36,092 nucleotides of DNA from Clostridiaceae bacterium (lineage in GTDB: Bacteria; Bacillota; Clostridia; Lachnospirales; Lachnospiraceae), in contig JAJQGL010000033.1 of NCBI GenBank assembly GCA_021200535.1, forward strand, positions 1 through 36,092, given 5' to 3'. Positions within the stretch are counted from its first letter, which is position 1. Each line of letters starts with the position of its first letter. The notes under the pieces are model-generated. The model was not told the DNA's origin and did no database searches. It saw only the letters and a program-made list of their open reading frames with translations. Position numbers and translations under genes: made by a program. Below are positions 16,055 through 25,110 of this stretch, piece after piece.

Positions 16055-17221
16055 CTACGCACTTAAAATGGCATCTGCCAGTGCCTCCATTGAAGGAATA
16101 TCAGTCTCTTTCATGGTGGACTTAATGGTTACAACAGGCTCTACAATCGTGATATCCTTCATATTCTCAAGCAAGCCGCGCATGGTCCTCGCTGCAGTCG
16201 GCGCCCATGAGCCATTTTCCAGAATACCAACTGTGCGCTTCTGATATGCCTTGCTCTGCAAATGATGTAAAAAATCCTGCATACACGGGAAAACACCGGC
16301 GTCATAGCTCGCTGCTGCCACAATCATTTTGTCATAGCGGAACGCATCCTCTATCACCTCCGCCATATCTTCTCTGGCAAGATCGCTGACCACAACCTTT
16401 TTCGCACCCTTCTGCTCTAAAATCTCGCCCAGCTTCTTTGCCGCTGCGCCAGTATTTCCATGAATGGATGCATATGCGATTAATATGCCCTCATCCTCAG
16501 GCTCATAGCTGCTCCAGGTATTATAAAGGTCAAGATAATAACTCAGATTTTCTTTCAAAACCGGTCCGTGAAGAGGACAAATTGTCTGAATGTCTAATGA
16601 CGCAGCTTTCTTCAAAAGTGTCTGTACCGGATTCCCGTATTTTCCTACAATATTAAAATAATATCTTCTGGCTTCACATGCCCAATCATCATCCTCTGTA
16701 TCCAAAGCGCCAAATTTTCCAAATCCATCCGCAGAAAAGAGTATCTTTTCTTTGCTTTCATAAGAAACCATAACCTCCGGCCAGTGAACCATCGGCGCCA
16801 TGACAAAGCTCAGTGTATGCTCTCCCAGTGAAAGCGTATCTCCCTCCTTTACCGTCAGGGTTTTCCCATCAGACGGCAAATCAAAAAACTGCGGCAGCAT
16901 TGAAAAAGTCTTTGCATTCCCTACGAGCGTTACATCCGGATAAAGCTCCGTCAGGCGCGCAATGCTTCCCGCATGATCCGGCTCCAGATGATGTATAACC
17001 AGATAATCCGGCGTTCTTCCATCCAGCGCGCGGACAAGATTTTTCTCCCATTCTTCCATACCGCGTTTATCTACCGTATCCATCACGGCAATTTTTTCAT
17101 CCATGATGACATACGAGTTATAGGAAACCCCTTCCGGCACAATGTACTGGCTCTCAAAAAGATCAATCGTTTTATCGTCCACTCCAATGTATTTTACTGC
17201 ATCTGAAATTGTAATCTGCAT
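16055..17221 (-). CDS. fprA: A-type flavo-diiron protein (FprA; NO/O2 reductase)
   Basis: The 388-residue protein joins a metallo-beta-lactamase domain (1-~245) to a flavodoxin domain (~248-388; ILIAYASIHGNT binds FMN). Diiron ligands are visible: H78-x-E80-x-D82-H83 in HHLEPDH, H in MVHWPEVM, D in SADGF and H in CPLHG. It reduces oxygen to water or NO to N2O with electrons from rubredoxin, which fits the neighbouring rubrerythrin and PerR-like genes. AGGAGGGAC sits eight bases before the start. It is convergent with rubrerythrin. Confidence 0.93.
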   Translation of the reverse strand: MQITISDAVKYIGVDDKTIDLFESQYIVPEGVSYNSYVIMDEKIAVMDTVDKRGMEEWEKNLVRALDGRTPDYLVIHHLEPDHAGSIARLTELYPDVTLVGNAKTFSMLPQFFDLPSDGKTLTVKEGDTLSLGEHTLSFVMAPMVHWPEVMVSYESKEKILFSADGFGKFGALDTEDDDWACEARRYYFNIVGKYGNPVQTLLKKAASLDIQTICPLHGPVLKENLSYYLDLYNTWSSYEPEDEGILIAYASIHGNTGAAAKKLGEILEQKGAKKVVVSDLAREDMAEVIEDAFRYDKMIVAAASYDAGVFPCMQDFLHHLQSKAYQKRTVGILENGSWAPTAARTMRGLLENMKDITIVEPVVTIKSTMKETDIPSMEALADAILSA

Positions 17222-17337
17222 GTTTGTCCCTCCTGGTAATCTTAATTTTAATCATCATAGCATATCTGTCTGCATATGATAATACAAAACATAATATTTT
17301 ACACAAACTTTATTTTCTTTTTTAATTCATTTTTAAC

Positions 17338-18471
17338 CTATTCTATAATAAACTCATCGTCCAGCAATACCCAGTTTGCCAGAAAAAGCCTCATCAGCTG
17401 CCAATAGCCCATCCCCTGAAGATCAAATTCCTTCACCAGCGCAAACTTTGCCCTCATGCTTCTGACATCCTCGAACCAAACCTCATGCTCTGCTCCGTCT
17501 GCTATATAGTTAAAATACGGCGTTTGCGCTATCTCGTCAAACTGTATGACAGCGCCATAGTCCACTGCAAGCTGTACTGCCTCCGTGTTTCCGATTGTCC
17601 TTGCCTTTGTCACGCCTTTTTCATACGGAAGCGGCCAATCGTAGCCGTAGTTGGGTATGCCAAGGTTAATTTTGCTGACCGGTATCTGTGTAACCGCGTA
17701 TTCTACCACCTGACGGACTTTATTGACCGGGGCAACCGCCATAGGTTCACTATACGTATAACCCCACTCATATGTCATCAGAAGCACTGAATTTGCAGCA
17801 GCGCCCAGGCCTCCATAATCCTTTCCCTCATAGAGAAGCCCCTGCTGTCCGGAAGAAGTTTTTGGCGCCAGGGCGACAGAAGTTTCATATCCCCTCGCAT
17901 TCATTGCCTCCGTCAGCTCTGCCACAAAAACGGTAAATGCATCTCTGTCATCCGCAAAAATATATTCAAAGTCCACATCCACTCCCTGAAATCCCTTATC
18001 TTCCATAATGTCCAGAAGATTCCGGATGAGTGTCTGCTTTGCCTGCTCACTGTTTACCACTGCATGAATCAGCTGATTGTTGAACTGCCCCGCTTCATCC
18101 ATCGGCGTCAATGTCAGAATAACACTGACGTCCATTGACCTTGCCAGCTCCAACATCCGGCTATCGTCCGGCACCGGAAAAATCAGTTCACCCTCTGGGG
18201 TAAAGCCATACGAAAAAACAGACAGCTTTGTCAAATAAGGCAATGTTGCCTCCAATACCGCTTCTTCTATAAACGGGTACGCGTATCCATTGGTTACTGC
18301 CGCCCTTTCGCGCACCATGTCCCTGCCCATTGGAATCAGCAGAGCCTGCCCTACCGCAAGGGCATACGGATATGCAATTTGATTGATATATATTATATTT
18401 TCAACCGCTGTCTGATAACGCTGTGCAATCAAATCAACCGTATCGCCCCGCTGAACCACATAGATTTCCAT
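17338..18471 (-). CDS. LysM-GH18 hydrolase, spore-germination type (SleL/YaaH-like)
   Basis: The 377-residue protein has one LysM domain (residues 3-48: YVVQRGDTVDLIAQRY, LLIPMG) for peptidoglycan binding and a GH18 barrel. The catalytic DxDxE motif is GVDVDFEY with E169. No signal peptide is present, as in YaaH/SleL-like proteins, which act on spore cortex as N-acetylglucosaminidases or sit in the spore coat. It indicates a spore-forming relative. GGGAGGAA lies 11 bases before the ATG. It is 71 bp downstream of the Lrp-family gene; no clear terminator separates them. Confidence 0.85.
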   Translation of the reverse strand: MEIYVVQRGDTVDLIAQRYQTAVENIIYINQIAYPYALAVGQALLIPMGRDMVRERAAVTNGYAYPFIEEAVLEATLPYLTKLSVFSYGFTPEGELIFPVPDDSRMLELARSMDVSVILTLTPMDEAGQFNNQLIHAVVNSEQAKQTLIRNLLDIMEDKGFQGVDVDFEYIFADDRDAFTVFVAELTEAMNARGYETSVALAPKTSSGQQGLLYEGKDYGGLGAAANSVLLMTYEWGYTYSEPMAVAPVNKVRQVVEYAVTQIPVSKINLGIPNYGYDWPLPYEKGVTKARTIGNTEAVQLAVDYGAVIQFDEIAQTPYFNYIADGAEHEVWFEDVRSMRAKFALVKEFDLQGMGYWQLMRLFLANWVLLDDEFIIE

Positions 18472-18542
18472 AACATTCCATTTCCTCCCATACCCTTATA
18501 GGTAATCTATGCCGGATTCTAAAAAAGGTGCGGCCATATATT

Positions 18543-18998
18543 TTATTCGGTATCGATATACAGCCCTCTGTGCTCAACCGACGTTGAGAACACGATTAAC
18601 GTTTTTGTCCTTCCATACTTCTGCAATTCGCCAATAAACTGGTCCAACTCATCCGTGCTCGGAAAAAGGACCTCCAGAAGCATCGAATAATCTCCCGTCA
18701 CACAATTACATTCAATAACATTTTTACAGCTTTTTATATACGGATAAAATTCCTGTTTGTCAACCGGCGAAACCTCCAAATTAATAAAGGCCTTAATATG
18801 ATATCCCATTTTATCTGTGTTTATCTGAGCATGAAAGCCTTCAATATAGCCTTTTTCAACCAGATTATCAATGCGGACGGAAACGGCAGGCGACGACAAA
18901 TAAACCCTTTGTGCAATCTCCTTTAACGACATTCTCGCATTTTCCTGCAGCATCACAAGAATCTCCTTGTCGATATGGTCTAGCTCATTATTTTTCAA
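18543..18998 (-). CDS. Lrp/AsnC-family transcriptional regulator
   Basis: The 151-residue protein has the Lrp winged helix (DHIDKEILVMLQENARMSL, IAQRVYLSSPAVSVRIDNL) at ~7-50 and a ligand-binding RAM domain (GYHIKAFINLEVSP, VIECNCVTGDYSMLLEV) at ~65-140. Such proteins sense amino acids. A TTG at 18998 is chosen because AAGGAG lies eight bases before it and the product then has the usual family length; in-frame ATGs at 19025 and 19091 have weak ribosome sites. It lies downstream of metY on the same strand, so it may respond to methionine or a related amino acid (inference). Confidence 0.8.
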   Translation of the reverse strand: MKNNELDHIDKEILVMLQENARMSLKEIAQRVYLSSPAVSVRIDNLVEKGYIEGFHAQINTDKMGYHIKAFINLEVSPVDKQEFYPYIKSCKNVIECNCVTGDYSMLLEVLFPSTDELDQFIGELQKYGRTKTLIVFSTSVEHRGLYIDTE

Positions 18999-19154
18999 AA
19001 CAAACGCTCCTTTCTTCACTGTCATTTCCCATGCTTCCGATTCTCCCGCACGGCCGCATTGCTGTCTGGCGCTTTCATATGTCTGACGCATTTTCCACAG
19101 GTTTATCCGTACAAATCAACTTTGCGCGCCGAAGCGCAATGTGTCTTTCAATGC

Positions 19155-20462
19155 TTACTGCACTGCCTTAAATGCCTCCTCTAAGTCCTCAATAATATCA
19201 TCAATATGCTCTGTACCGATTGAAAGGCGGATTGTGTTTTTATGGATGCCGCTCTGTGCCAGCTCTTCATCATTCATCTGAGAGTGTGTTGTACTCGCCG
19301 GGTGAATGACAAGCGATTTAACATCTGCTACATTTGCCAGCAATGAGAATAACTCCAGATTATCAATAAATTTCTTCGCTGTCTCATCATCGCCCTTGAT
19401 ATCAAACGTAAAAATAGAACCGCCGCCATTCGGAAAATATTTCCGGTAAAGCTCCTGCTGCTTCGGATCCTTTGATACAGACGGGTGATGAACCGCCTCA
19501 ACCTGAGGATGTCCATCCAGATACTTTACTACCTTCAGCGCATTTTCTACATGGCGCTCAACACGCAGCGACAGCGTTTCCAGCCCCTGCAAAAAGAAAA
19601 ATGCATGGAACGGCGACAATGTCGCTCCGGTATCACGAAGCAATATTGCACGAATCTTAGTCACAAATGCTGCTGCCCCGGCGGCCTGCGTAAAGCTGAT
19701 GCCATGGTAGCTTGGATTTGGTTCTGTCAGTGACGGGAATTTTCCGGACGCCTCCCAGTCAAATTTACCGCTGTCTACAATCACGCCGCCAATCGTTGTT
19801 CCATGTCCGCCAATAAATTTGGTCGCCGAGTGGATCACAATGTCTGCCCCATACTCAATCGGACGGAGAAGATACGGCGTTGCAAAGGTACTGTCAATAA
19901 CCAGCGGAATCTTATTTTCATGTGCAATCCCTGCAATCGCCTCAATATCTACCAGATCGGAATTCGGATTGCCGAGTGACTCTATAAACACTGCCTTTGT
20001 ATTTTCCTGAATTGCCCCGCGAACCTCGTCCAGGTCTGCAGCATCTACAAAGGTTGTCGTAATGCCATACTCCGGAAGCGTATGTAGCAGCAAATTAAAG
20101 GTTCCGCCATAAATATTTTTGGCGGCAACAATATGGTCGCCTGCCTGTGCAAGATTCTGAATCGTATAATTGACTGCAGCCGCACCGGACGCAACTGCCA
20201 GCGCTGCCACGCCGCCTTCCAGCCTGGCGATTCTCTGCTCAAAAATATCCTGTGTCGGATTTGTCAGCCTTCCATAAATATTGCCTTCATCGGACAGATC
20301 AAAGCGCGCTGCCGCATGATCGCTGTTGTGAAATACGTAAGATGACGTCTGATAAATCGGTACTGCTCTTGCATCTGTAACCGGATCTGCGCTTTCCTGA
20401 CCAACATGTAACTGAAGTGTCTCAAATTTTAAATTTCTGTCTGCATATTTTTTTTTGCTCAT
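19155..20462 (-). CDS. metY: O-acetylhomoserine (thiol)-lyase, Cys/Met metabolism PLP enzyme
   Basis: The 435-residue protein has the family features: NIYGRLTNPTQDIFEQRIA near 61, ASGAAAV near 91, the PLP lysine K215 in HSATKFIGGHGTT, and the HPASTTHSQMNDEEL segment near the C-terminus. Its length and the GHGTTIGGVIVDSGKFDW stretch favour O-acetylhomoserine sulfhydrylase (homocysteine from O-acetylhomoserine and sulfide) over cystathionine gamma-synthase. GGAGGAG precedes the start. The promoter has overlapping palindromes. No SAM riboswitch or T-box is visible. Confidence 0.92.
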   Translation of the reverse strand: MSKKKYADRNLKFETLQLHVGQESADPVTDARAVPIYQTSSYVFHNSDHAAARFDLSDEGNIYGRLTNPTQDIFEQRIARLEGGVAALAVASGAAAVNYTIQNLAQAGDHIVAAKNIYGGTFNLLLHTLPEYGITTTFVDAADLDEVRGAIQENTKAVFIESLGNPNSDLVDIEAIAGIAHENKIPLVIDSTFATPYLLRPIEYGADIVIHSATKFIGGHGTTIGGVIVDSGKFDWEASGKFPSLTEPNPSYHGISFTQAAGAAAFVTKIRAILLRDTGATLSPFHAFFFLQGLETLSLRVERHVENALKVVKYLDGHPQVEAVHHPSVSKDPKQQELYRKYFPNGGGSIFTFDIKGDDETAKKFIDNLELFSLLANVADVKSLVIHPASTTHSQMNDEELAQSGIHKNTIRLSIGTEHIDDIIEDLEEAFKAVQ

Positions 20463-20544
20463 AGCTCTCCTCCTGTTTCAAATGGGCCTGCCTGTCCACT
20501 GAATCCTTTCCTGTTCTGACTATAGTTTCTTAATTTCTTTAATT

Positions 20545-20606
20545 CCTACATGACATATAGGATTTAAATTGAATCCTATCATACACATTCCCATCTGCTT
20601 TGTCAA
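20545..20606 (-). promoter_or_regulatory. metY promoter and overlapping operator palindromes
   Basis: On the minus strand TTGACA (20606-20601) and TATGAT (20583-20578) are 17 bp apart. Two inverted repeats cover the start site: ATAGGATT/AATCCTAT at 20557-20579 and CCTACATG/CATATAGG at 20545-20561 (one mismatched pair). They share the TAGG/CCTA half and are well placed for repression. Confidence 0.75.
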
Positions 20607-20624
20607 TCACTTTTTTCAATAAGC

Positions 20625-22295
20625 CTATGCCGTTTCCCCTTCCAGAACAAATTTTTCCATAAATTCTTCTCTTGTGCATGGTTTGCTATAGTAAAATCCC
20701 TGAATATAGTCCGCACCCAGTGACGTAATCGTCTCCAGCTCCTCCTCAGTCTCAATGCCCTCGACGCAGATGCCCAGCCCAATGCTGTGTACCATCTTAA
20801 TAATATGTATCATTAACTGCCGTTCGTATTCATTGGTCAGCGCTTTCACGGTAAAACCACGGTCAATTTTAATAATCTGCGGCATAGTCTCCCCTATGCT
20901 CTGCAGATTGGAATAACCTGTCCCAAAATCATCCAGGGCAATGTTGACGCCCTGATTTTTCAGCTTAATCCAAACATTCTGGATGGACGGCGAATTTTCC
21001 AGATATCCGCTTTCTGTCAGCTCGACGATCACACTGGACGGCTGCAAAACCTCATCTACAATGCTGCTCATAATATCATCAAAAATCGGGCTTTTTAATA
21101 TCTGAATATAAGACAGATTCACAGAAATTTTAAATTCCGGACAATATTTCCGGCATTCCTGGCACATGGAAAACGCCGTTTTTAAAATCCACTTGCCAAC
21201 CGGTATAATTAACCCGCTTTCCTCCAGTATCGGAATAAATTCTGCCGGTGAAATCATCTCTCCGTTAAGCTGAAAACGAAGCAGGGATTCTGCGGCAAAC
21301 AGCTTTTCCGTGCCGGCATTTACAATCGGCTGAAAATACAGGTCAAAATCTGTAAAATCATTTTCTACTGACTGGCGGAGCGCACGCAATATTCTGCGCT
21401 TCCGCAAAAATTTCGTATAATCCTCCTGCTTAAAAATATAACCCTGATTCTTGCCCCTAAGCTTTGCCTCACTCAGCGCAAACTGTGAAATTTTATTCAT
21501 CTTTTCATAGCTCGCCTGCGCAATATCCTGATTTAAGACAACGCCTCCTGATATTGTATAAACTGCCTCATAACGATGGGCCTCAATTACACGGTCAACA
21601 GAAGCACGGATCCGGTGGTACAGCTCATGTGCCTGCTCTGCCGTGCCGCCTTTCGTATCCAAAACCAGAAATTCATCTGCTATCATGCGGAACGCCTGCT
21701 GCCCCGGCTCTAAGTTTTCCTCAATGCATCCTGCGACAAAACGCAATACCGAATCACCATATTCTGTACCAAACTTTTCATTAATATCTTTAAAATCATC
21801 AATCCCAATCCGGAGCATAAACCCTTCCGGATACTTTCCTTCAAATGCCGCAAATTCATGCTGCAGCGCGGATTCCCTTAAAAGCCCGCTGACATTGTCT
21901 GCTTTTTGCTGTTTACCAATTTCATTGATACAGCCCAGCATAAACTGCGGCGTCTGATCTGCATTCCTCAGCAGCCTTCCCCGGCAGTTAATCCAGAGCG
22001 GTTCCCCTTCCCTGCTAATCCAGCGGTACTGCAGATTATGGTACTCTTTCTCTCCCCTGGTCATTTTACCAAGATCATCTGCAAGCATTTCCCTGTCATC
22101 TTCATATGTAAACTGCAGCATTGTCCGGGAAACATCATGAAATTCATTTGCAGGAATCTGAAATCTCTGTAAAGCCTTCTTATCTATATAATACAAATCC
22201 TCCTTAATGTCGTATGCATACAGATAATCGTCCATACACATAGCAAAACTTTTTATCGCCTGCTTCATCATTTCAAATGAATATTCTTTCTCCAT
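20625..22295 (-). CDS. PAS-GGDEF(degenerate)-EAL signalling protein, probable c-di-GMP phosphodiesterase
   Basis: The 556-residue protein starts at MEKEYSF, chosen for the strong GGGAGGA upstream; a longer frame would add a Cys/Arg-rich repeat product. A PAS-like domain spans ~15-130. The GGDEF domain (~140-290) has IADEF at 205-209 instead of GGDEF, so diguanylate cyclase activity is unlikely. The EAL domain (~305-550) reads ESL at 336, with NLSY, ELTES at 425, DDFGTGYS at 455, KIDRGF, EGIET and QGFYYSKP all present, so c-di-GMP hydrolysis looks possible. It is cytoplasmic. It diverges from the GH5 gene. Confidence 0.88.
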   Translation of the reverse strand: MEKEYSFEMMKQAIKSFAMCMDDYLYAYDIKEDLYYIDKKALQRFQIPANEFHDVSRTMLQFTYEDDREMLADDLGKMTRGEKEYHNLQYRWISREGEPLWINCRGRLLRNADQTPQFMLGCINEIGKQQKADNVSGLLRESALQHEFAAFEGKYPEGFMLRIGIDDFKDINEKFGTEYGDSVLRFVAGCIEENLEPGQQAFRMIADEFLVLDTKGGTAEQAHELYHRIRASVDRVIEAHRYEAVYTISGGVVLNQDIAQASYEKMNKISQFALSEAKLRGKNQGYIFKQEDYTKFLRKRRILRALRQSVENDFTDFDLYFQPIVNAGTEKLFAAESLLRFQLNGEMISPAEFIPILEESGLIIPVGKWILKTAFSMCQECRKYCPEFKISVNLSYIQILKSPIFDDIMSSIVDEVLQPSSVIVELTESGYLENSPSIQNVWIKLKNQGVNIALDDFGTGYSNLQSIGETMPQIIKIDRGFTVKALTNEYERQLMIHIIKMVHSIGLGICVEGIETEEELETITSLGADYIQGFYYSKPCTREEFMEKFVLEGETA

Positions 22296-22326
22296 AGAAA
22301 TCCTCCCGCGCATACTCCTTGCGCAT
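22273..22326 (-). other. Candidate upstream mini-ORF (17 aa) overlapping the EAL protein start
   Basis: The frame reads MRKEYAREDFYGERIFI and runs past the main ATG in another frame. It begins like the mini-ORF at 5167-5214. It sits in a stretch (22310-22386) with four ATGCGC(A) units that are palindromic at TGCGCA, so structure could equally explain the repetition. Confidence 0.3.
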
Positions 22327-22535
22327 GTGCACACTCCCCTGTGCGCATGTGCACGCTTTTTGCGCCTGCGTACACCCCCTGCGCATAATTCCAACCCTTT
22401 TACAATCATCCCTTCGTTTAGTTTAACAGACTGGAAAAAATATCACAATATCTAATTTTTTATGAAATTATCTGATAAAATGTTAATTTTTTTATGAAAA
22501 TATGCCTTTTCTATAGAAGCTTTGCCCGGTATTTA

Positions 22536-22564
22536 TTGAAAAAACAAAAAAATGTTGTTATAAT
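22536..22564 (+). promoter_or_regulatory. Promoter of the GH5 gene
   Basis: TTGAAA (22536-22541) and TATAAT (22559-22564) are 17 bp apart, about 40 bp before the start codon. The leader carries GGAGGAAGGAG. Confidence 0.8.
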
Positions 22565-22606
22565 TAGCATTGCAATAACAATTTTTTTGGAGGAAGGAGA
22601 TAAAGT

Positions 22607-24826
22607 ATGAAATGTAGCAAAAAATGGATGGCAGCTGTCTTATCTGCGTCTATGGTGTTATCCGGCATGTCCGGCATGGCACTGAACAGTGTCACAGCAG
22701 ACGCTGCTGCAAAAAAAGCTACCCTGAAGCTGAACAAAACATCAGCCAGCATTAAAAAGGGTAAGACAACCACATTAAAAGTAAAAACAAAAAATGTGAA
22801 AAAAGTGAAGTCCCTCAAATGGACCACAAAGAACAAAAAAATCGCAACGGTAACCCAAAAGGGTGTTGTAAAGGGTGTCAAAGCCGGAAGTACAACCATT
22901 AAGGTGAAATTTAAATACCTTGCAAAGGGTGCTAAAAAGTACAAATCAAAAACCCTGTCCTGCAAGGTTACGGTAAAGGCAGCGTCCTCTGCTGCAGCAA
23001 CCACCGAACCGGATGCATCCGCTACCGATGCCCCGGCCGCTTCCGCTGATACTACAGCTACGGCTGCTCCAACGGCTTCCGCTGATACTACAGCTACTCC
23101 GGAAGCCACAGCAACCCCGACCGAGGGAAGCACGGCTACAGCAAGGCCGGAAACAACGGCTATTCCGTATTCTGATAATTATGGAAAATCGAAAAACGGT
23201 ATTACCATGTATGACGATGGCGTGATGGATGAAACTCTGACCGCATCACAGCTGATCAAAAATATGGGACAGGGCTGGAATCTCGGAAACACGCTGGAAA
23301 GCTGCGGCATTGACGAGGATGCCGAAGAAACAGCTACTGTCAATGATTACGAGACGCTCTGGGGACAGCCAACCACTACAGTAAACATGATGACTGCATT
23401 AAAGAACAGTGGATTTGACACCATCCGTATCCCGGTAGCCTGGTCTAACATGATGTCAGACGACGGTACATACACGATTGATGATGCTTACTTTGACCGT
23501 GTTGAAACTGTTATGAACTACTGTTTCCGAAATAACATGTACGTTGTATTAAATATCCACTATGACAGCGGCTGGTGGGGCATGTTTGGTTCATCTGATG
23601 AATCAGTCCGCGAAGAGGCCTGGAAAAAATACGAAGCGATCTGGACACAGATTGCTGACCGTTACGCCGAATATGGCGACTATCTGATTTTTGAGTCAGC
23701 CAATGAAGAGCTTGGACTCGACATCAACGATAGTAACCTGGGATTAAACACAGCAGTAGACGGTGTCGAAGGTGTCCTGACCGAAGACGAAGCCTACGAG
23801 GTTACAAACAAAATTAACCAAACATTTGTTGATATCGTCCGTGCAAGCGGCGGCAACAACACGTACAGACAGCTTCTGATAGCCGGATTCAATACAGATC
23901 TGGAAAAGACCTGTGACGACAGATATATTATGCCGACTGACCTGGAGGAAAACGGAAAAACAAAGCTGAGCGTATCTATCCACTACTACTCACCGTCCGA
24001 ATACTGTATCTCCGAAGATAAGACCAGTGAAACACGGTATTCTGATTCATGGGGAACCGAGCAGGACTACGCAGATATGCATACAATGATGGATTCCCTG
24101 AAAAAATTCTCTGATGAAGGCTACGGCATCATCTTTGGTGAATACGGTCCGCAGGCGATGGATAAACAGGGTATTGCCGCATTTATTAAAGAGGTCATGC
24201 TTTACAGCCAGGAAATCGGCGCATGCCCGATACTTTGGAACAACTCCTTATTTGACCGTTATGACTGCGTCATCTGCTACACAGATATCGCAGAGGTGCT
24301 GGCTGAGGTAACCAATGCGCAAAACATTCCTCTGGAAGTGGGTGCATCTGCTACCGGTACTGCATCCGGACAGATTGTAGAGGATGATACCCTGACACTG
24401 GTAGCAGCCTGGGAAGGTGCATGGAGCCGTACCAATAACGTAGGTATCCTGTCAGACGGTTCTCCAAATACCGAAGCCGGTGAAGTTGGACAGTTTGTGA
24501 CGACATCCTGTGACGACGGACTTACCCTCGAGTCCAATGCATACTTCTGGCAGCTGTTCTTCACATATGACTGGGATTCCCTGAATGCTCCATGCATACG
24601 CATCACCATGGCGGACGGCGATGAATCAGACTTCCAATTTGCTTACACTACTGACCTTTATACAAATGCATCTCACTTTGATACTATGGCAAATGAAGAA
24701 TACAACGGAAAAGCAATTCTTTTAAACAAGACAAAGCTTGCTGCAAAACCTTGTATTGAACTTTCTTCCCCTACACCTGGCGCAACCATTGCAAAAATTG
24801 AGATTTACGATCAGGTATCCGAATAA
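22607..24826 (+). CDS. Secreted GH5 glycoside hydrolase (endoglucanase-type) with N-terminal Ig-like domain
   Basis: The 739-residue protein has a signal peptide (MKCSKKWMAAVLSASMVLSG, cleavage near ADA-33) and a Lys-rich Big_2-like domain at ~37-124. A Thr/Ala/Pro linker follows at ~125-187, containing a 36-bp duplication (23039-23110). The GH5 barrel spans ~205-540: GWNLGNTLE, FDTIRIPVAWS, VLNIHYDSGWW, acid/base E367 in ANEE and nucleophile E512 in FGEYG. The C-terminal ~150 residues form a probable beta-rich carbohydrate-binding module (WEGAWSRTNNVG). It should cleave internal beta-glycosidic bonds in cellulose, xyloglucan or mannan outside the cell. No sortase motif or lipobox is seen. 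Confidence 0.9.
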   Translation: MKCSKKWMAAVLSASMVLSGMSGMALNSVTADAAAKKATLKLNKTSASIKKGKTTTLKVKTKNVKKVKSLKWTTKNKKIATVTQKGVVKGVKAGSTTIKVKFKYLAKGAKKYKSKTLSCKVTVKAASSAAATTEPDASATDAPAASADTTATAAPTASADTTATPEATATPTEGSTATARPETTAIPYSDNYGKSKNGITMYDDGVMDETLTASQLIKNMGQGWNLGNTLESCGIDEDAEETATVNDYETLWGQPTTTVNMMTALKNSGFDTIRIPVAWSNMMSDDGTYTIDDAYFDRVETVMNYCFRNNMYVVLNIHYDSGWWGMFGSSDESVREEAWKKYEAIWTQIADRYAEYGDYLIFESANEELGLDINDSNLGLNTAVDGVEGVLTEDEAYEVTNKINQTFVDIVRASGGNNTYRQLLIAGFNTDLEKTCDDRYIMPTDLEENGKTKLSVSIHYYSPSEYCISEDKTSETRYSDSWGTEQDYADMHTMMDSLKKFSDEGYGIIFGEYGPQAMDKQGIAAFIKEVMLYSQEIGACPILWNNSLFDRYDCVICYTDIAEVLAEVTNAQNIPLEVGASATGTASGQIVEDDTLTLVAAWEGAWSRTNNVGILSDGSPNTEAGEVGQFVTTSCDDGLTLESNAYFWQLFFTYDWDSLNAPCIRITMADGDESDFQFAYTTDLYTNASHFDTMANEEYNGKAILLNKTKLAAKPCIELSSPTPGATIAKIEIYDQVSE

Positions 24827-24891
24827 CCGGAATGTAAAAAAACGGATCTTCGATTATTTTTGCCATAAATAAAAAAATGATATCCGTAACG

Positions 24892-24934
24892 AGAGTGTTC
24901 CTAAACTATACATAGCGCGGGAACACTCTTTTTG
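24892..24934 (+). terminator. Terminator of the GH5 gene
   Basis: AGAGTGTTCC pairs with GGAACACTCT (24920-24929) around an 18-nt loop and is followed by a T-run. An outer ACGGAT/ATCCGT pairing starts upstream near 24842. Confidence 0.8.
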
Positions 24935-25011
24935 ACTTTTTCTCTGTTTCATGCTATGCTGTTTTTAACTGTGTTTAACAACAGCTATCATTCTATGCAA
25001 AAGGATAGTAT

Positions 25012-25043
25012 GTATGCTTTTCCTGTGTACAAGAAAAGCATAC
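25012..25043. repeat. Perfect 11-bp stem-loop upstream of the glycan operon
   Basis: GTATGCTTTTC (25012-25022) and GAAAAGCATAC (25033-25043) are exact complements around a 10-nt loop. There is no U-run. It lies about 70 bp before the first gene of the operon; a role in the leader is inference. No firm promoter was found in 24935-25010. Confidence 0.6.
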
Positions 25044-25110
25044 AAGAAAACTACACCAAAAAAGCAAGCAGAAAATGCATGCATAGGATGCATGCAGAAA
25101 TGAGGATAAA

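Noticed and set aside
20463..20600. SAM riboswitch or T-box upstream of metY
   Set aside because: Neither S-box core nor T-box sequence is visible; the leader is short with simple palindromes.
22564..23133. 189-codon minus-strand Ala/Val-rich frame
   Set aside because: Antisense shadow of the Ala/Thr/Pro linker and Lys-rich domain of the GH5 gene.
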